Source: Clostridia bacterium (GTDB taxonomy: Bacteria; Bacillota_A; Clostridia; Oscillospirales; CAG-272). Taken from it: a DNA stretch of 29,833 nt. The stretch spans positions 1 through 29,833 of the forward strand of contig JAFXWT010000013.1 in the NCBI GenBank assembly GCA_017542695.1. The letters run 5' to 3'. Shown piece by piece: positions 1 through 7,812 of this stretch (the first letter of the stretch is position 1; the number at the start of each line of letters is the position of its first letter). A program made the position numbers and the translations under genes. Below the pieces are notes generated by a model. The model was given only the letters and a program-made list of their open reading frames with translations. It was not told the DNA's origin and made no database searches.

Positions 1-903
1 CACAACGGCATCGAATACGGTGATATGCAGCTCATCTGTGAGGCATATCAGTTTATGAAAGATTATCTCGGCATGACTGCCGACGAAATGCACGACGTTT
101 TCGCCGAGTGGAACAAAGGAGAACTTGACAGCTACCTCATTGAGATAACGACAAACATTCTCTCTCACAAGGACGAGGACGGCGCGCCGCTCGTCGACAA
201 GATCCTCGACACGGCGGGACAAAAGGGCACAGGCAAATGGACGGGCATAGCGGCGCTCGACGAGGGCGTTCCGCTCACGCTCATCACCGAGGCGGTGTTC
301 GCGCGCTGCCTTTCGGCGATGAAAGACGACCGAGTCAAAGCGTCGGGCATTCTCGGCGGCAAGATACAGACATCAAATCTCGACGGAGAAACGAAGAAAA
401 AAGCGATAGAACAGCTCCGCCAGGCGCTCCTCGCGTCGAAGATAATCTCCTATGCGCAGGGATATACGCTTATGCGCTCGGCGGCAAAGACATACGGTTG
501 GAATCTGAACTACGGCGGCATCGCGCTGATGTGGCGCGGCGGATGTATCATCCGCTCCGTGTTCCTCGGCAAGATCAAAGAGGCGTACGACAAGAATCCC
601 GAGCTTGAAAATCTCCTGCTTGACCCGTACTTCTGTGAGAAAATAAAATCTCTCGTTCCCGCATGGCGAGCAGTCGTTGCGGGCGCGGTCGAGGCGGGCG
701 TACCCGTTCCGGCATTCTCTGCGGCGCTCGCTTACTATGACGGGCTCCGCTGCGGCAGACTTCCGCAAAATCTCCTTCAGGCGCAGCGCGACTACTTCGG
801 CGCGCACACGTATGAAAGAGTGGACGCTCCGCGCGGTCAGTTCTTCCACACGAATTGGACGGGCGAGGGCGGCGACACCGCGGCAACGCAGTACACGGTG
901 TAA
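1..903 (+). CDS. gnd: 6-phosphogluconate dehydrogenase, decarboxylating (5' end missing)
   Basis: Oxidative decarboxylation of 6-phosphogluconate to ribulose 5-phosphate in the cytosol (pentose phosphate pathway). The reading frame is open from base 1, so the gene starts upstream of the window. What is present is the C-terminal all-helical dimerisation and substrate-binding domain: [10 protein letters not shown] at the very start, and the family hallmark GQKGTGKWT at about residues 73-81 of the visible part. About 300 of the usual 470-480 residues are here; the N-terminal Rossmann NADP-binding domain is absent only because of the window edge. A sugar kinase follows 21 bp downstream on the same strand, probably in the same operon. 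The family call is very secure; cofactor preference cannot be judged. Confidence 0.96.
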   Translation, partial: HNGIEYGDMQLICEAYQFMKDYLGMTADEMHDVFAEWNKGELDSYLIEITTNILSHKDEDGAPLVDKILDTAGQKGTGKWTGIAALDEGVPLTLITEAVFARCLSAMKDDRVKASGILGGKIQTSNLDGETKKKAIEQLRQALLASKIISYAQGYTLMRSAAKTYGWNLNYGGIALMWRGGCIIRSVFLGKIKEAYDKNPELENLLLDPYFCEKIKSLVPAWRAVVAGAVEAGVPVPAFSAALAYYDGLRCGRLPQNLLQAQRDYFGAHTYERVDAPRGQFFHTNWTGEGGDTAATQYTV

Positions 904-924
904 GATTTAACGAGGAGGAAAATC

Positions 925-2001
925 ATGCTTACAGTCAAGAAAGATTACAAATACGCGCTTGTCGTACCGACGTCGATGGGCGTTCGCATCTCTCCCGCGG
1001 CGGGGCAGCCCGTTGCGGCTTCGGACACGGTTTTCATGCAGGCGACAAGCGCCGAAACTAACGTCGCGTCGATCTCGTCATACCTCGGTCTCCCGACGCA
1101 CGTTTTGACGACGTTCGTCAAGGACAGCCCGATCGCCGCTTTCATCAAGCAGAATCTCCGCTCGCGCGGAATGACTTATGAGGGCGCGGAAGTCGAGCAG
1201 GGCGGCCCGTGGGGATATCGCCACCAGTTCAACATTGCCGACAGCGGATACGGCTCGCGCGGCCCGCGAGTATCGAACGATCGTGCAGGAGAGGTCGGGC
1301 GCACGCTTAACATAAAGGATTTCGACCTCGACCGTCTTTTCGGCAAAGAGGGCGTCGCAGTCCTTCATCTGTCGGGACTTATCGGCGCGCTGTCGCCCGA
1401 AACGAGCAAATTCTGCCTCGAGCTTGCGCGCGCGGCGAAAAAATACGGCACGCTGATCTCGTTTGACCTCAACTACCGCGCGTCGTTCTGGAAGGGCAGA
1501 GAAGCCGAGCTCCGCGAGATATTTACGGAGATCGCCTCAGTTTCCGACATTCTCGTCGGCAACGAGGAGGACTTACAGCTTTGCCTCGGCATCGAGGGTC
1601 CCGAAGCGGGCGGCAAGGACATCGCGGCGAAGATCGACGGTTTCAAGGGTATGATCGGCTGCGTCAAGGAAAAATTCCCGAACGCGCAAATCTTTGCGAC
1701 AACGCTCCGACAGGTAGTCAACGCGAACGAGCACCTTTGGGGCGCTATCATGCTCGCGGGCGATCAGTGGCAGATAGTCGAGCCGCGCCCGATCCACGTT
1801 CTCGATCGCATCGGCGGCGGCGACGGATTTGTCGGTGGACTCATTTACGGCATACTGCGCGGCTTTTCATACGAGGACGCGCTCCATTTCGGCTGGGCGA
1901 CAGGCGCGCTTGCGACGACGTTCCTTACCGACTACGCACAGCCGGCTGACGAAGAGCAGGTATGGAGCGTTTGGAGCGGCAACGCGAGAGTCAAGAGATA
2001 A
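925..2001 (+). CDS. PfkB-family carbohydrate kinase (2-keto-3-deoxygluconate-kinase-like)
   Basis: A cytosolic ATP-dependent sugar or sugar-acid kinase of the ribokinase/PfkB family, 358 residues. The C-terminal PfkB signature is clear: DRIGGGDGFVGG near residues 294-305, with the catalytic Asp in GGGD where GAGD is usual. FDLNYR near residue 181 and NEEDL near residue 213 are typical of KdgK-like members. The N-terminal glycine pair of PfkB signature 1 is replaced by SAETNVASISSYLG, so the substrate lid region is unusual. An AGGAGG ribosome-binding site at 913-918 fixes the ATG start. It sits directly behind gnd, which suggests a sugar acid feeding the pentose phosphate route. Gluconate or 2-keto-3-deoxygluconate are candidate substrates, but the sequence does not decide between them. 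Confidence 0.85.
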   Translation: MLTVKKDYKYALVVPTSMGVRISPAAGQPVAASDTVFMQATSAETNVASISSYLGLPTHVLTTFVKDSPIAAFIKQNLRSRGMTYEGAEVEQGGPWGYRHQFNIADSGYGSRGPRVSNDRAGEVGRTLNIKDFDLDRLFGKEGVAVLHLSGLIGALSPETSKFCLELARAAKKYGTLISFDLNYRASFWKGREAELREIFTEIASVSDILVGNEEDLQLCLGIEGPEAGGKDIAAKIDGFKGMIGCVKEKFPNAQIFATTLRQVVNANEHLWGAIMLAGDQWQIVEPRPIHVLDRIGGGDGFVGGLIYGILRGFSYEDALHFGWATGALATTFLTDYAQPADEEQVWSVWSGNARVKR

Positions 2002-2040
2002 TAAAGACGTTTTTTAACATCAAATCGTCAGGAGGACAAA

Positions 2041-2943
2041 ATGAGAAATCTTACTATAAAAAGACGATGGGCGCTACCCGCCGCTTTTATGAAAGCAAGA
2101 GTATACATCGAAGACTCCGAATCGGGCGACGTCACGATAAGAGACCATGTTTGCAGTTGGCTCGGAGAAATTGAAAACGGAAAAGAAAAAACGTTTGAAA
2201 TACCGAATGAGGAAACGCGGATCTTCGTCATTTACGATTTCGTTTCGATGAATTTTTGCGTGGACATGAAAAAGATCCCCGCAGGTGATGATGACGTGCG
2301 CGTTTCAGGCGTTTGTAAATTGAGTTTGATAAACAGCAACCCGTTCCGCTTCGACGGCGACGTCGACGACGAAGTCATCGCCGTCCGCACGGGAGGATCG
2401 AAAAAGGGCAGAATGAAAACGCCCGGAGCCGTGCTCGTTATTTGTGTTATTGCCGCATTCGTTTTTTTGGGAATCATTATGGGGATAGACGCAATTGAAA
2501 AAAATACTCCGTCGGACTTTGCGTTCGACGGGGTGCGGATAACTCTCAACAAAACATTCAATGTGGAAGATAACCCGAATTTCGAGGGCATATTATATTC
2601 GTCGTCAAGCGGCGTGGCGGTCTATATCGAGCGTGATAAATTTGATAATTTTACAAGTTACAAGGATTTTGACAAGTTGACCGTGGAAGAATACGCAGAG
2701 CTCATTGCCGAAATCAATGAGATCGAAAACGAGCCGAAAACGAAAAACGGCATCGTTTGGTTGGAAAACGAAACGACAAATTCAAACGGCAAAAAAGAAA
2801 TAGAATTCATATCGTTTTTCAAAACCGAAGATTCGTTCTGGATCGTCGAATTTGACATTCCTGAAAATCGGGTGGAAAAACACAGCGCCGATATTGAAAA
2901 ATGGGCGGCGAGCGTCCGATTTGACAATGTGAAAAATCAATAA
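2041..2943 (+). CDS. Hypothetical single-pass membrane protein
   Basis: 300 residues of unrecognised function. Residues 1-120 form a soluble, beta-rich segment without a signal peptide, probably cytoplasmic. A single hydrophobic helix spans about 129-149 and follows the basic stretch KKGRMK, which fits an N-in orientation. Residues 150-300 would then be extracytoplasmic, rich in Asp, Glu and aromatic residues. The start is set by AGGAGG at 2030-2035. The gene is clearly richer in A and T than gnd or the kinase before it, with many AAA, GAA and TTT codons, so it may be a later acquisition. It is 39 bp from the kinase gene and ends at a strong bidirectional terminator. A sensor or anti-sigma-like role would fit the topology but no motif supports it. 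Confidence 0.8.
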   Translation: MRNLTIKRRWALPAAFMKARVYIEDSESGDVTIRDHVCSWLGEIENGKEKTFEIPNEETRIFVIYDFVSMNFCVDMKKIPAGDDDVRVSGVCKLSLINSNPFRFDGDVDDEVIAVRTGGSKKGRMKTPGAVLVICVIAAFVFLGIIMGIDAIEKNTPSDFAFDGVRITLNKTFNVEDNPNFEGILYSSSSGVAVYIERDKFDNFTSYKDFDKLTVEEYAELIAEINEIENEPKTKNGIVWLENETTNSNGKKEIEFISFFKTEDSFWIVEFDIPENRVEKHSADIEKWAASVRFDNVKNQ

Positions 2944-2944
2944 C

Positions 2945-2979
2945 AAAAAACTGCTGAAGATCACTTCAGCAGTTTTTTT
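2945..2979. terminator. Bidirectional rho-independent terminator
   Basis: A perfect 9-bp stem (CTGCTGAAG at 2951-2959 with CTTCAGCAG at 2964-2972) with a 4-nt loop, flanked by A6 on the left and T7 on the right, so it works on both strands. It ends the gnd-side operon on the plus strand and the pduL operon on the minus strand. The minus-strand stop codon lies in the loop. Confidence 0.92.
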
Positions 2980-3722
2980 AACGTTTCAACGTCTTTTTTG
3001 AATTGTTCGTCGCTGTCGTCTTTGACAAATTCGAGAATAAAGTCCATATCGCTGTGCCGCGAGCGGACTTTTTCGATAAATCCGCGCCATTCGGCTTCCT
3101 TATCGGAAAGCGGGAAGCGGTGACATTCCGCGTCCCACGAAAAAACGTGAACGGCGGCGACGTTATCAATCACCGCGTCGAGATTATTCTCGTCGTTCCC
3201 CTCGAAGAACGGCTGCCAATACGTTCTGACGTTCGGCTCGCCGACGTCGCGGAGAAAAGCGGCGCACGACGCGCCCGTATCCGTCAGCGTTTTGCGGTGG
3301 AACTCGAACGCGACGGTGATACCGTGCTCCTTTGCGACGCGCGCCATTTTGCGCGTCTCGTCGAGGAGCTTTTTTCGCGTCTCGGCTGACGTGTCCGCCG
3401 AGCCGAGCCGACCGAGCCACACGCGCACGCGTCGCGCGCCGATAATGTCGGCGATCATACAGTCGCGGCGAAACGCGTCGAGGTCTCCGTCGCCGACGCG
3501 GCAATACGAGCCGAGAGAAATCGACTCAATGCCGTTTTCGTCGCAGAGCGCGCGGATAAGCCGCGCGTCGCTTTCGCTTTTTGCGTGAACGTCGGCGCCC
3601 CATTCGATGAATTTTACGCCGTTCTTGACGGCGACGTCAACGATCTCGGGAATGTTTTTGTTTCTGAACGTCACCGTCGTAAAAGCGAGGCGACAGCCGG
3701 TGTTTGACATATTTTTTCTCAC
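2961..3722 (-). CDS. Sugar phosphate isomerase/epimerase-like TIM-barrel protein
   Basis: 253 residues resembling the xylose-isomerase-like TIM-barrel (AP endonuclease 2) superfamily of sugar isomerases and epimerases. Visible signs are the alternating strand and helix pattern, EWGADVH near residue 41, an EFH motif near residue 143, VHVFSWD near residue 191 and LEF near the end, positions where metal-binding acidic and His residues occur in this superfamily. The substrate is unknown. The longest frame begins with GTG at 3722, overlapping the upstream TGA as GTGA; an ATG four codons in (3710) is the alternative. Neither has a good Shine-Dalgarno, so translational coupling to the upstream gene is likely. 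It is the last gene of a three-gene minus-strand operon, and its final residues (KKLLK) are encoded by the terminator stem. Confidence 0.82.
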   Translation of the reverse strand: MRKNMSNTGCRLAFTTVTFRNKNIPEIVDVAVKNGVKFIEWGADVHAKSESDARLIRALCDENGIESISLGSYCRVGDGDLDAFRRDCMIADIIGARRVRVWLGRLGSADTSAETRKKLLDETRKMARVAKEHGITVAFEFHRKTLTDTGASCAAFLRDVGEPNVRTYWQPFFEGNDENNLDAVIDNVAAVHVFSWDAECHRFPLSDKEAEWRGFIEKVRSRHSDMDFILEFVKDDSDEQFKKDVETLKKLLK

Positions 3723-4759
3723 TTTGTCTCAATAAAGAAATCGCTTTCGTAAAACGAGTATCCGCGGATGTGCGCCTTCGGCGCGTCGTCGACGATGTAG
3801 TTGACGACGTATATCTCGCCGTCGTCAAACTGCACCCAGCCCGTGTAACCGAGGTCGGAACGGCTGCTTCTGTCGTAGTCGAGCGGCGCGATGCGCGCGC
3901 TCTGTTCGCTGCGCTTTTTGCAAAGCACCTGCTCGCCGTCGAGAAACGCGGCGAACACGTTCTGCGTCCAGCTTCCGAGCCATCCTTTTCCGCCCTGCAT
4001 AAAGCGGTGAGTGAGGAGCACTTTCCCGCTTTTGAGGTAACCCGCTACGGGGCGGTGGCACGCGGGAACGGGCACGTTGCAGACTTCGGACCACGTCAGA
4101 CCCCCGTCATACGAGATCGTTTTCATACAGTCCCAGCCGCGCCCCGAATTCTCGCGCAGATAGCACACGAGCGCGCCCGACGGCGTTTCGAGAATGTTTC
4201 CCTCGCAGAGATTCAGCCCCGCGTCCGCGGCGACTGTCACGCGATCCGACCACGTCTTGCCGCCGTCGTCGGAGTACCAGAGGTACTGCTCGAGCTTGCC
4301 GCTTTCGCCGAACGTGTGGCACGAAATGATGTGTCTGCCGCTTTTCAGCACGCGGTATTTGTCGGGAACGATGCCGACGGCGGGAGTCAATATCGGCTCC
4401 GACCACGTCTTGCCGTCATCACGCGAAAACCAAACGTAGACCTCTTTTTTCGTTTCGGGCGTTTCCTTGCCGTACACTCTGTCGCAGATTATGACGAGCC
4501 GCCCGTCGGGCAGGAGCGAAATGCGCGAATTGTTGTAAAAGTCGTTTGCCGTCGTCTTTTCGGTCAGCGGGCGTTTTTCGCTCCACGTTCTGCCGCGGTC
4601 ACGGCTTTCGACCATGACTATCCGCGAATCGTCGCGGTTTCCGTGCGAGGTGCATTCCGTGAACGTGCATATCATTTTGCCGCTGTCGGTAAGCACGACG
4701 TCGGGCCACGCGTGATATATCGAGTCGTCGCGGCTGACGATAAATTTTTGAAGCGACAT
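3719..4759 (-). CDS. Sialidase-like (BNR/Asp-box) protein, cytoplasmic
   Basis: 346 residues with four Asp-box repeats (S-x-D-x-G-x-T-W) at about residues 52-59, 112-119, 163-170 and 216-223, which mark a six-bladed sialidase/neuraminidase-type beta-propeller. There is no signal peptide or membrane segment, so it should act inside the cell, perhaps on an imported oligosaccharide, unlike most secreted sialidases. The start chosen is the ATG at 4759, which overlaps the pduL stop codon (TAATG). An in-frame ATG at 4798 would add 13 residues inside pduL and is less likely. Asp boxes are structural and also occur in other glycoside hydrolases, so sialidase activity is not proven. Its neighbour, a sugar isomerase-like protein, supports carbohydrate catabolism. 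Confidence 0.85.
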   Translation of the reverse strand: MSLQKFIVSRDDSIYHAWPDVVLTDSGKMICTFTECTSHGNRDDSRIVMVESRDRGRTWSEKRPLTEKTTANDFYNNSRISLLPDGRLVIICDRVYGKETPETKKEVYVWFSRDDGKTWSEPILTPAVGIVPDKYRVLKSGRHIISCHTFGESGKLEQYLWYSDDGGKTWSDRVTVAADAGLNLCEGNILETPSGALVCYLRENSGRGWDCMKTISYDGGLTWSEVCNVPVPACHRPVAGYLKSGKVLLTHRFMQGGKGWLGSWTQNVFAAFLDGEQVLCKKRSEQSARIAPLDYDRSSRSDLGYTGWVQFDDGEIYVVNYIVDDAPKAHIRGYSFYESDFFIETK

Positions 4760-5328
4760 TATTTGATTATTTCGCCGTATACCTCGCCGAAAGCGCACGC
4801 GGCGTTGGATTCGTCGGTGTCGATGTGCATCGCGGGAGCGAATTTCGGCGATACTCTGACGACAACGTCGCCGAACACGAGCGAGCGCTCCGTGTCGAGC
4901 TTGACGGAAACGATCTGCTTGTCGGTAAGACCGAGCTCGTCAGCCGTTTCGGGAGTCAGGTGGATGTGTCTCTTTGCGGCTATCACGCCCTCGGATATCT
5001 CGACCGTTCCGCACGGGCCTACAAGCGTGCAGGCGCCCGAACCCGCGATGTCGCCGCTCTCGCGCACGGGAGCTTTTACTCCGAGTGTACGCGCGTCGGT
5101 GAGGGATACCTCGACCTGTGTCGCGTTTCTTTCAGGTCCGAGAACGGACATTTTCAGTTCGCCCTTTTCGCCTTTAACGGTGACTTTCTCCTCGCAGGCG
5201 AACTGACCGGGCTGGCTGAGCTCCTTCTTCAATGTGAGCTGATGTTCGGCGCCGAAAAGGATATCGACGTGCTCGCGCGTCAGATGAATGTGACGTGCAG
5301 ATGTTTCGACAAGAATTTTGTTTTCCAT
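4759..5328 (-). CDS. pduL: Phosphate propanoyltransferase (PduL-type phosphotransacylase)
   Basis: Interconverts acyl-CoA plus phosphate and acyl-phosphate plus CoA; the physiological substrate is usually acetyl- or propionyl-CoA. The 189 residues show the duplicated PduL fold with its zinc-binding histidines: ARHIHL (His13, His15), AKRHIHLT (His121, His123) and MHIDTDE (His168). LSQPGQFACEE and VSLTDARTLG are further family hallmarks. There is no N-terminal encapsulation extension and no microcompartment shell gene nearby, so this is the free cytosolic form, perhaps serving as the phosphotransacetylase for ATP yield. It is the first gene of the operon; the start follows a modest AAAGG site and a strong promoter lies upstream. 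It overlaps the next gene by 1 bp. Confidence 0.95.
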   Translation of the reverse strand: MENKILVETSARHIHLTREHVDILFGAEHQLTLKKELSQPGQFACEEKVTVKGEKGELKMSVLGPERNATQVEVSLTDARTLGVKAPVRESGDIAGSGACTLVGPCGTVEISEGVIAAKRHIHLTPETADELGLTDKQIVSVKLDTERSLVFGDVVVRVSPKFAPAMHIDTDESNAACAFGEVYGEIIK

Positions 5329-5374
5329 GATAATGCCTTTCTTTATATAATGATAAATTTTTCAGCCATCTGTA

Positions 5375-5403
5375 ATTATACATTAAATTTGCCGTCTTGT
5401 AAA
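5375..5403 (-). promoter_or_regulatory. Sigma-A-type promoter of the pduL operon
   Basis: On the minus strand: -35 TTTACA (5398-5403), a 17-bp spacer and a consensus -10 TATAAT (5375-5380), about 47 bp upstream of the pduL ATG. The spacing and near-consensus elements make this a confident vegetative promoter. Confidence 0.85.
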
Positions 5404-5470
5404 TGATTAAAGCCGAAATTTTCCGCAAAAAATAACCTTATGGAAATAAGAGGCAAAAGGACGTCGCAAA

Positions 5471-6154
5471 ATGAACGAAAACAAAAAAGAAAAAGCAAAA
5501 ACAGAACAGATAAAGGAGACGGGCAGCATCGTCACGGAAAGCGACGGACTGTCGCTCCATCTTATCAGCATCATCGGGCAGATCGAGGGGCATTCGCTTC
5601 TGCCCGAAACGCAGAAAACAACGAAATACGAGCACGTTCTCCCATCGCTGGTGGCGATAGAGGAGGACGCACGCGCCGACGGACTGCTCGTTTTACTCAA
5701 CACCGTCGGCGGAGACGTTGAGGCGGGGCTCGCCATTGCAGAAATGATCTCGGGAATGATGACGCCGACAGTGTCGCTCGTGCTCGGCGGAGGTCATTCG
5801 ATCGGGATACCGATAGCCGTTTCGTGTGATATGTCGTTCATCGCGCCGAGCGCGACGATGACGGTACACCCCGTCCGCACGAGCGGCACGGTGCTCGGAG
5901 TGCCGCAGGCGTTCCGCGGTCTTGAAAAAATGCAGGAGCGGATAAACAAATTCATCGTCGGTCATTCGCATATAACTACAGAAATGCTTACAAAGCTGAT
6001 GATGAACACGCGGGAGCTCGTCACCGACGTCGGCACGGTGCTCGACGGTCACGAGGCGGTGTCAAGCGGGCTTATCGACAAGCTCGGCGGGCTTTCCGAC
6101 GCGATAGCGGCGCTTAAAGATGCGATCCGTGCGAAAAGAGGCGGCGCGGATTGA
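5471..6154 (+). CDS. tepA: ClpP-like serine protease (TepA family)
   Basis: 227 residues of the ClpP/crotonase-fold group, closest in type to the Bacillus TepA (translocation-enhancing) proteins, which lack an ATPase partner. The nucleophile is Ser110 in GGGHSIGIP, the general base is His133 in MTVHP, and the oxyanion glycine pair is in [10 protein letters not shown] (residues 77-86). The N-terminal 25 residues are charged and without a signal sequence, so it is cytoplasmic or peripheral to the membrane. The start follows AAAAGGA at 5455-5461. It overlaps the next gene by 4 bp (TTGA), so the two are translationally coupled; that neighbour is a small membrane protein. The TepA role in protein secretion is inferred from family knowledge. 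Confidence 0.87.
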   Translation: MNENKKEKAKTEQIKETGSIVTESDGLSLHLISIIGQIEGHSLLPETQKTTKYEHVLPSLVAIEEDARADGLLVLLNTVGGDVEAGLAIAEMISGMMTPTVSLVLGGGHSIGIPIAVSCDMSFIAPSATMTVHPVRTSGTVLGVPQAFRGLEKMQERINKFIVGHSHITTEMLTKLMMNTRELVTDVGTVLDGHEAVSSGLIDKLGGLSDAIAALKDAIRAKRGGAD

Positions 6155-6603
6155 AAAAGCTCTTTTCCCCTGTTGCATTCGACAAAAAGCTCGGCGCCGT
6201 GCCGCGCGCGATCGTCGCTTTTCTTTTCGGCGGCGTCGGTTACGGATTTATCGAAGTTCTCTGGCGAGGCAGGACGCACCCGTCGATGATACTGACGGGC
6301 GGCGCGTGCCTTGTGATGATACGCGCCCTCACTCACGCGCTCAAAAGCAGAACGGTCATTTTCAGATGCCTTGTCGGCACGGCGCTGATAACGTGCGTTG
6401 AATTTCTCGTCGGGTGCGTCGTCAACAGATGGCTCGGACTCGCCGTGTGGGATTATTCGGGAATGAGATACAACGTCCTCGGGCAGATATGCCCGACGTA
6501 CACGGCGCTGTGGTTCTGTGTATCAACGCCGCTTGTGATGATCTTTTCTCTCGCCGAACAAAAAACATCGAAAAAAAGAGACAAAAAACTCTTTCATTTT
6601 TGA
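6151..6603 (+). CDS. CmpB-like small integral membrane protein
   Basis: 150 residues with about four hydrophobic helices (near 21-36, 47-62, 70-87 and 119-135). The conserved-looking [17 protein letters not shown] and [20 protein letters not shown] segments resemble the CmpB-type family annotated as putative ABC transporter type IV, whose function is not established. It starts with TTG, overlapping the tepA stop as TTGA, with AGAGG at 6137-6141 at proper spacing. It ends in a basic cytoplasmic tail. No transporter ATPase is nearby, so the ABC label should not be taken literally. Coupling to tepA may mean a shared role in envelope maintenance; this is inference. Confidence 0.75.
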   Translation: MKKLFSPVAFDKKLGAVPRAIVAFLFGGVGYGFIEVLWRGRTHPSMILTGGACLVMIRALTHALKSRTVIFRCLVGTALITCVEFLVGCVVNRWLGLAVWDYSGMRYNVLGQICPTYTALWFCVSTPLVMIFSLAEQKTSKKRDKKLFHF

Positions 6604-6611
6604 CGTGATTG

Positions 6612-6620
6612 TGGTATACT
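6612..6620 (+). promoter_or_regulatory. Extended -10 promoter for the DUF362 gene
   Basis: TG-G-TATACT (6612-6620) forms an extended -10 element 29 bp upstream of the start codon. No good -35 hexamer is present at 17 bp, which is tolerated with an extended -10. A purine-rich AAAGGGAG ribosome-binding site follows at 6636-6643. Confidence 0.55.
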
Positions 6621-6649
6621 TTCTTTGAAAAAATCAAAGGGAGCGCTAC

Positions 6650-7615
6650 ATGGGATACGGACAGTGTGAAAAAGTATTCGTCTCGAAGGTCGCCGAATAC
6701 GATGAAAACATCATAAAAAGCGAGATATCGACAGCATTTTCGGCGCTTGGCGTCGATCTTTCCGCGTTTGTCGGAAAAAAGGTCGTCATAAAGCCGAATT
6801 TCATCATGAAGATGTCGCCGGACAGCGCGGCGACGACGAATCCCGCCGTTATCGGCGCCGTTGTGTCGCTTCTCAACGACGCGGGCATCCGCCCCGTCAT
6901 TGCCGAAAGCCCCGGCGGAGTTTACAGCGCCGCGCGGCTCTCATCCGTCTATCGCACCGTCGGCGTCGCCGATTTTCCGGATAAATACGACTGCGAGCTG
7001 AACCTCGACGTGTCAAAGGAAACGATAAATTATCCGAGCGGCAAGACGACGCGGGCGTTTGAGATAATAAAGCCGATCGCCGACGCGGACGTGATATTCG
7101 ACGTTTGCAAGCTCAAAAGCCATTCGCTGACGAAGATGAGCGCCGCAACGAAAAACCTTTACGGAACGGTGCCGGGGCTGACGAAATTCGAGCTTCACGC
7201 GGCGTACCCCGAAATCAGAGATTTTTCGTCGATGTTATGCGATCTTGCGTCAATGATTTGTGAAAAAAAGACCGTTATCGCCGTGACGGACGCGATAATC
7301 GGCATGGAGGGCGAGGGTCCGACGGGCGGATTGCCGAAAAAGATCGGCGCTCTGCTCGTGTCGCAAAGCGTATTTGCGTCAGACGTTGTGGCGGCGAGAA
7401 TACTCGGCATCGACGTATCGACCGTTCTGCATCTTTCCGAGGCCGTGGCGCGCGGGCTTGTTCCCGCTGATATCGACGGGACAGATGTGCTCGGCGTGTC
7501 ACCGGAGGAACTTACCGTTTCCGATTTCGTTCTCCCGCGCTCGCAGAATGTAGGCGTGTTGGAGTTCTTTTCAAAGGAAAAATGGGCGAGCTTTTCAGGC
7601 CGCGTCCGTATGTAA
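6650..7615 (+). CDS. DUF362 domain-containing protein
   Basis: 321 residues of the DUF362 family, a group of unknown activity often linked to iron-sulfur proteins. Typical segments are VVIKPNFIMKMSPDSAATTNP (residues 45-65, conserved Lys-Pro-Asn), AESPGG near 84, CKLKSHSLTKMSAATKNLYG around 151 and GMEGEGPTGG near 218. In many clostridial relatives the same polypeptide continues into a C-terminal two-cluster ferredoxin domain. Here this frame stops at 7615 and the ferredoxin domain is in the -1 frame from 7582, overlapping by 34 bp. Either the gene is naturally split, a frameshift fuses the products, or a base is wrong in the A5 run at 7578-7582. The start follows AAAGGGAG at 6636-6643. Confidence 0.88.
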   Translation: MGYGQCEKVFVSKVAEYDENIIKSEISTAFSALGVDLSAFVGKKVVIKPNFIMKMSPDSAATTNPAVIGAVVSLLNDAGIRPVIAESPGGVYSAARLSSVYRTVGVADFPDKYDCELNLDVSKETINYPSGKTTRAFEIIKPIADADVIFDVCKLKSHSLTKMSAATKNLYGTVPGLTKFELHAAYPEIRDFSSMLCDLASMICEKKTVIAVTDAIIGMEGEGPTGGLPKKIGALLVSQSVFASDVVAARILGIDVSTVLHLSEAVARGLVPADIDGTDVLGVSPEELTVSDFVLPRSQNVGVLEFFSKEKWASFSGRVRM

Positions 7616-7806
7616 CAAAGACGTGCCGCGCTTGCGGCGAATGCGTGCGCTCCTGTCCGCAGCATACGATAAATCTCAGCGGCGGGAGAGCGAAGATCAA
7701 CGCGAAAAAATGCATCAGATGCTTTTGCTGTCAGGAGCTTTGTCCTTTCAAGGCGATCCGGACGCAGCGCAATCCGATACTGAACATTATAAACAAAATA
7801 AAGTAG
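7582..7806 (+). CDS. 2[4Fe-4S] ferredoxin-type protein (detached DUF362 C-terminal domain)
   Basis: 74 residues with two complete C-x2-C-x2-C-x3-C-P motifs: CRACGECVRSCP (about residues 15-26) and CIRCFCCQELCP (about 44-55), each expected to hold a 4Fe-4S cluster. The leading ELFRPRPYVTK resembles the linker that joins DUF362 to its ferredoxin domain in fused relatives. It could be translated independently from the ATG at 7582 after AAAGG (7573-7577), although that spacing is short, or by a -1 slip from the DUF362 frame at A-AAA (7579-7582). It ends 6 bp before ispE. It is the electron-transfer part of whatever reaction the DUF362 protein carries out. Confidence 0.85.
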   Translation: MGELFRPRPYVTKTCRACGECVRSCPQHTINLSGGRAKINAKKCIRCFCCQELCPFKAIRTQRNPILNIINKIK

Positions 7807-7812
7807 GTACAT

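Noticed and set aside
3704..5206. A 500-codon open frame on the plus strand
   Set aside because: It lies opposite the sialidase-like and pduL genes, has Arg/Val/Ala-rich sequence without motifs, and the minus-strand genes have clear family signatures. GC-biased codon use leaves such antisense frames open.
6575..6600. Weak hairpin near the end of the CmpB-like gene as a terminator
   Set aside because: AAAGAG/CTCTTT is only six AT-rich pairs with an A-rich loop and lies within coding sequence; too weak to call.
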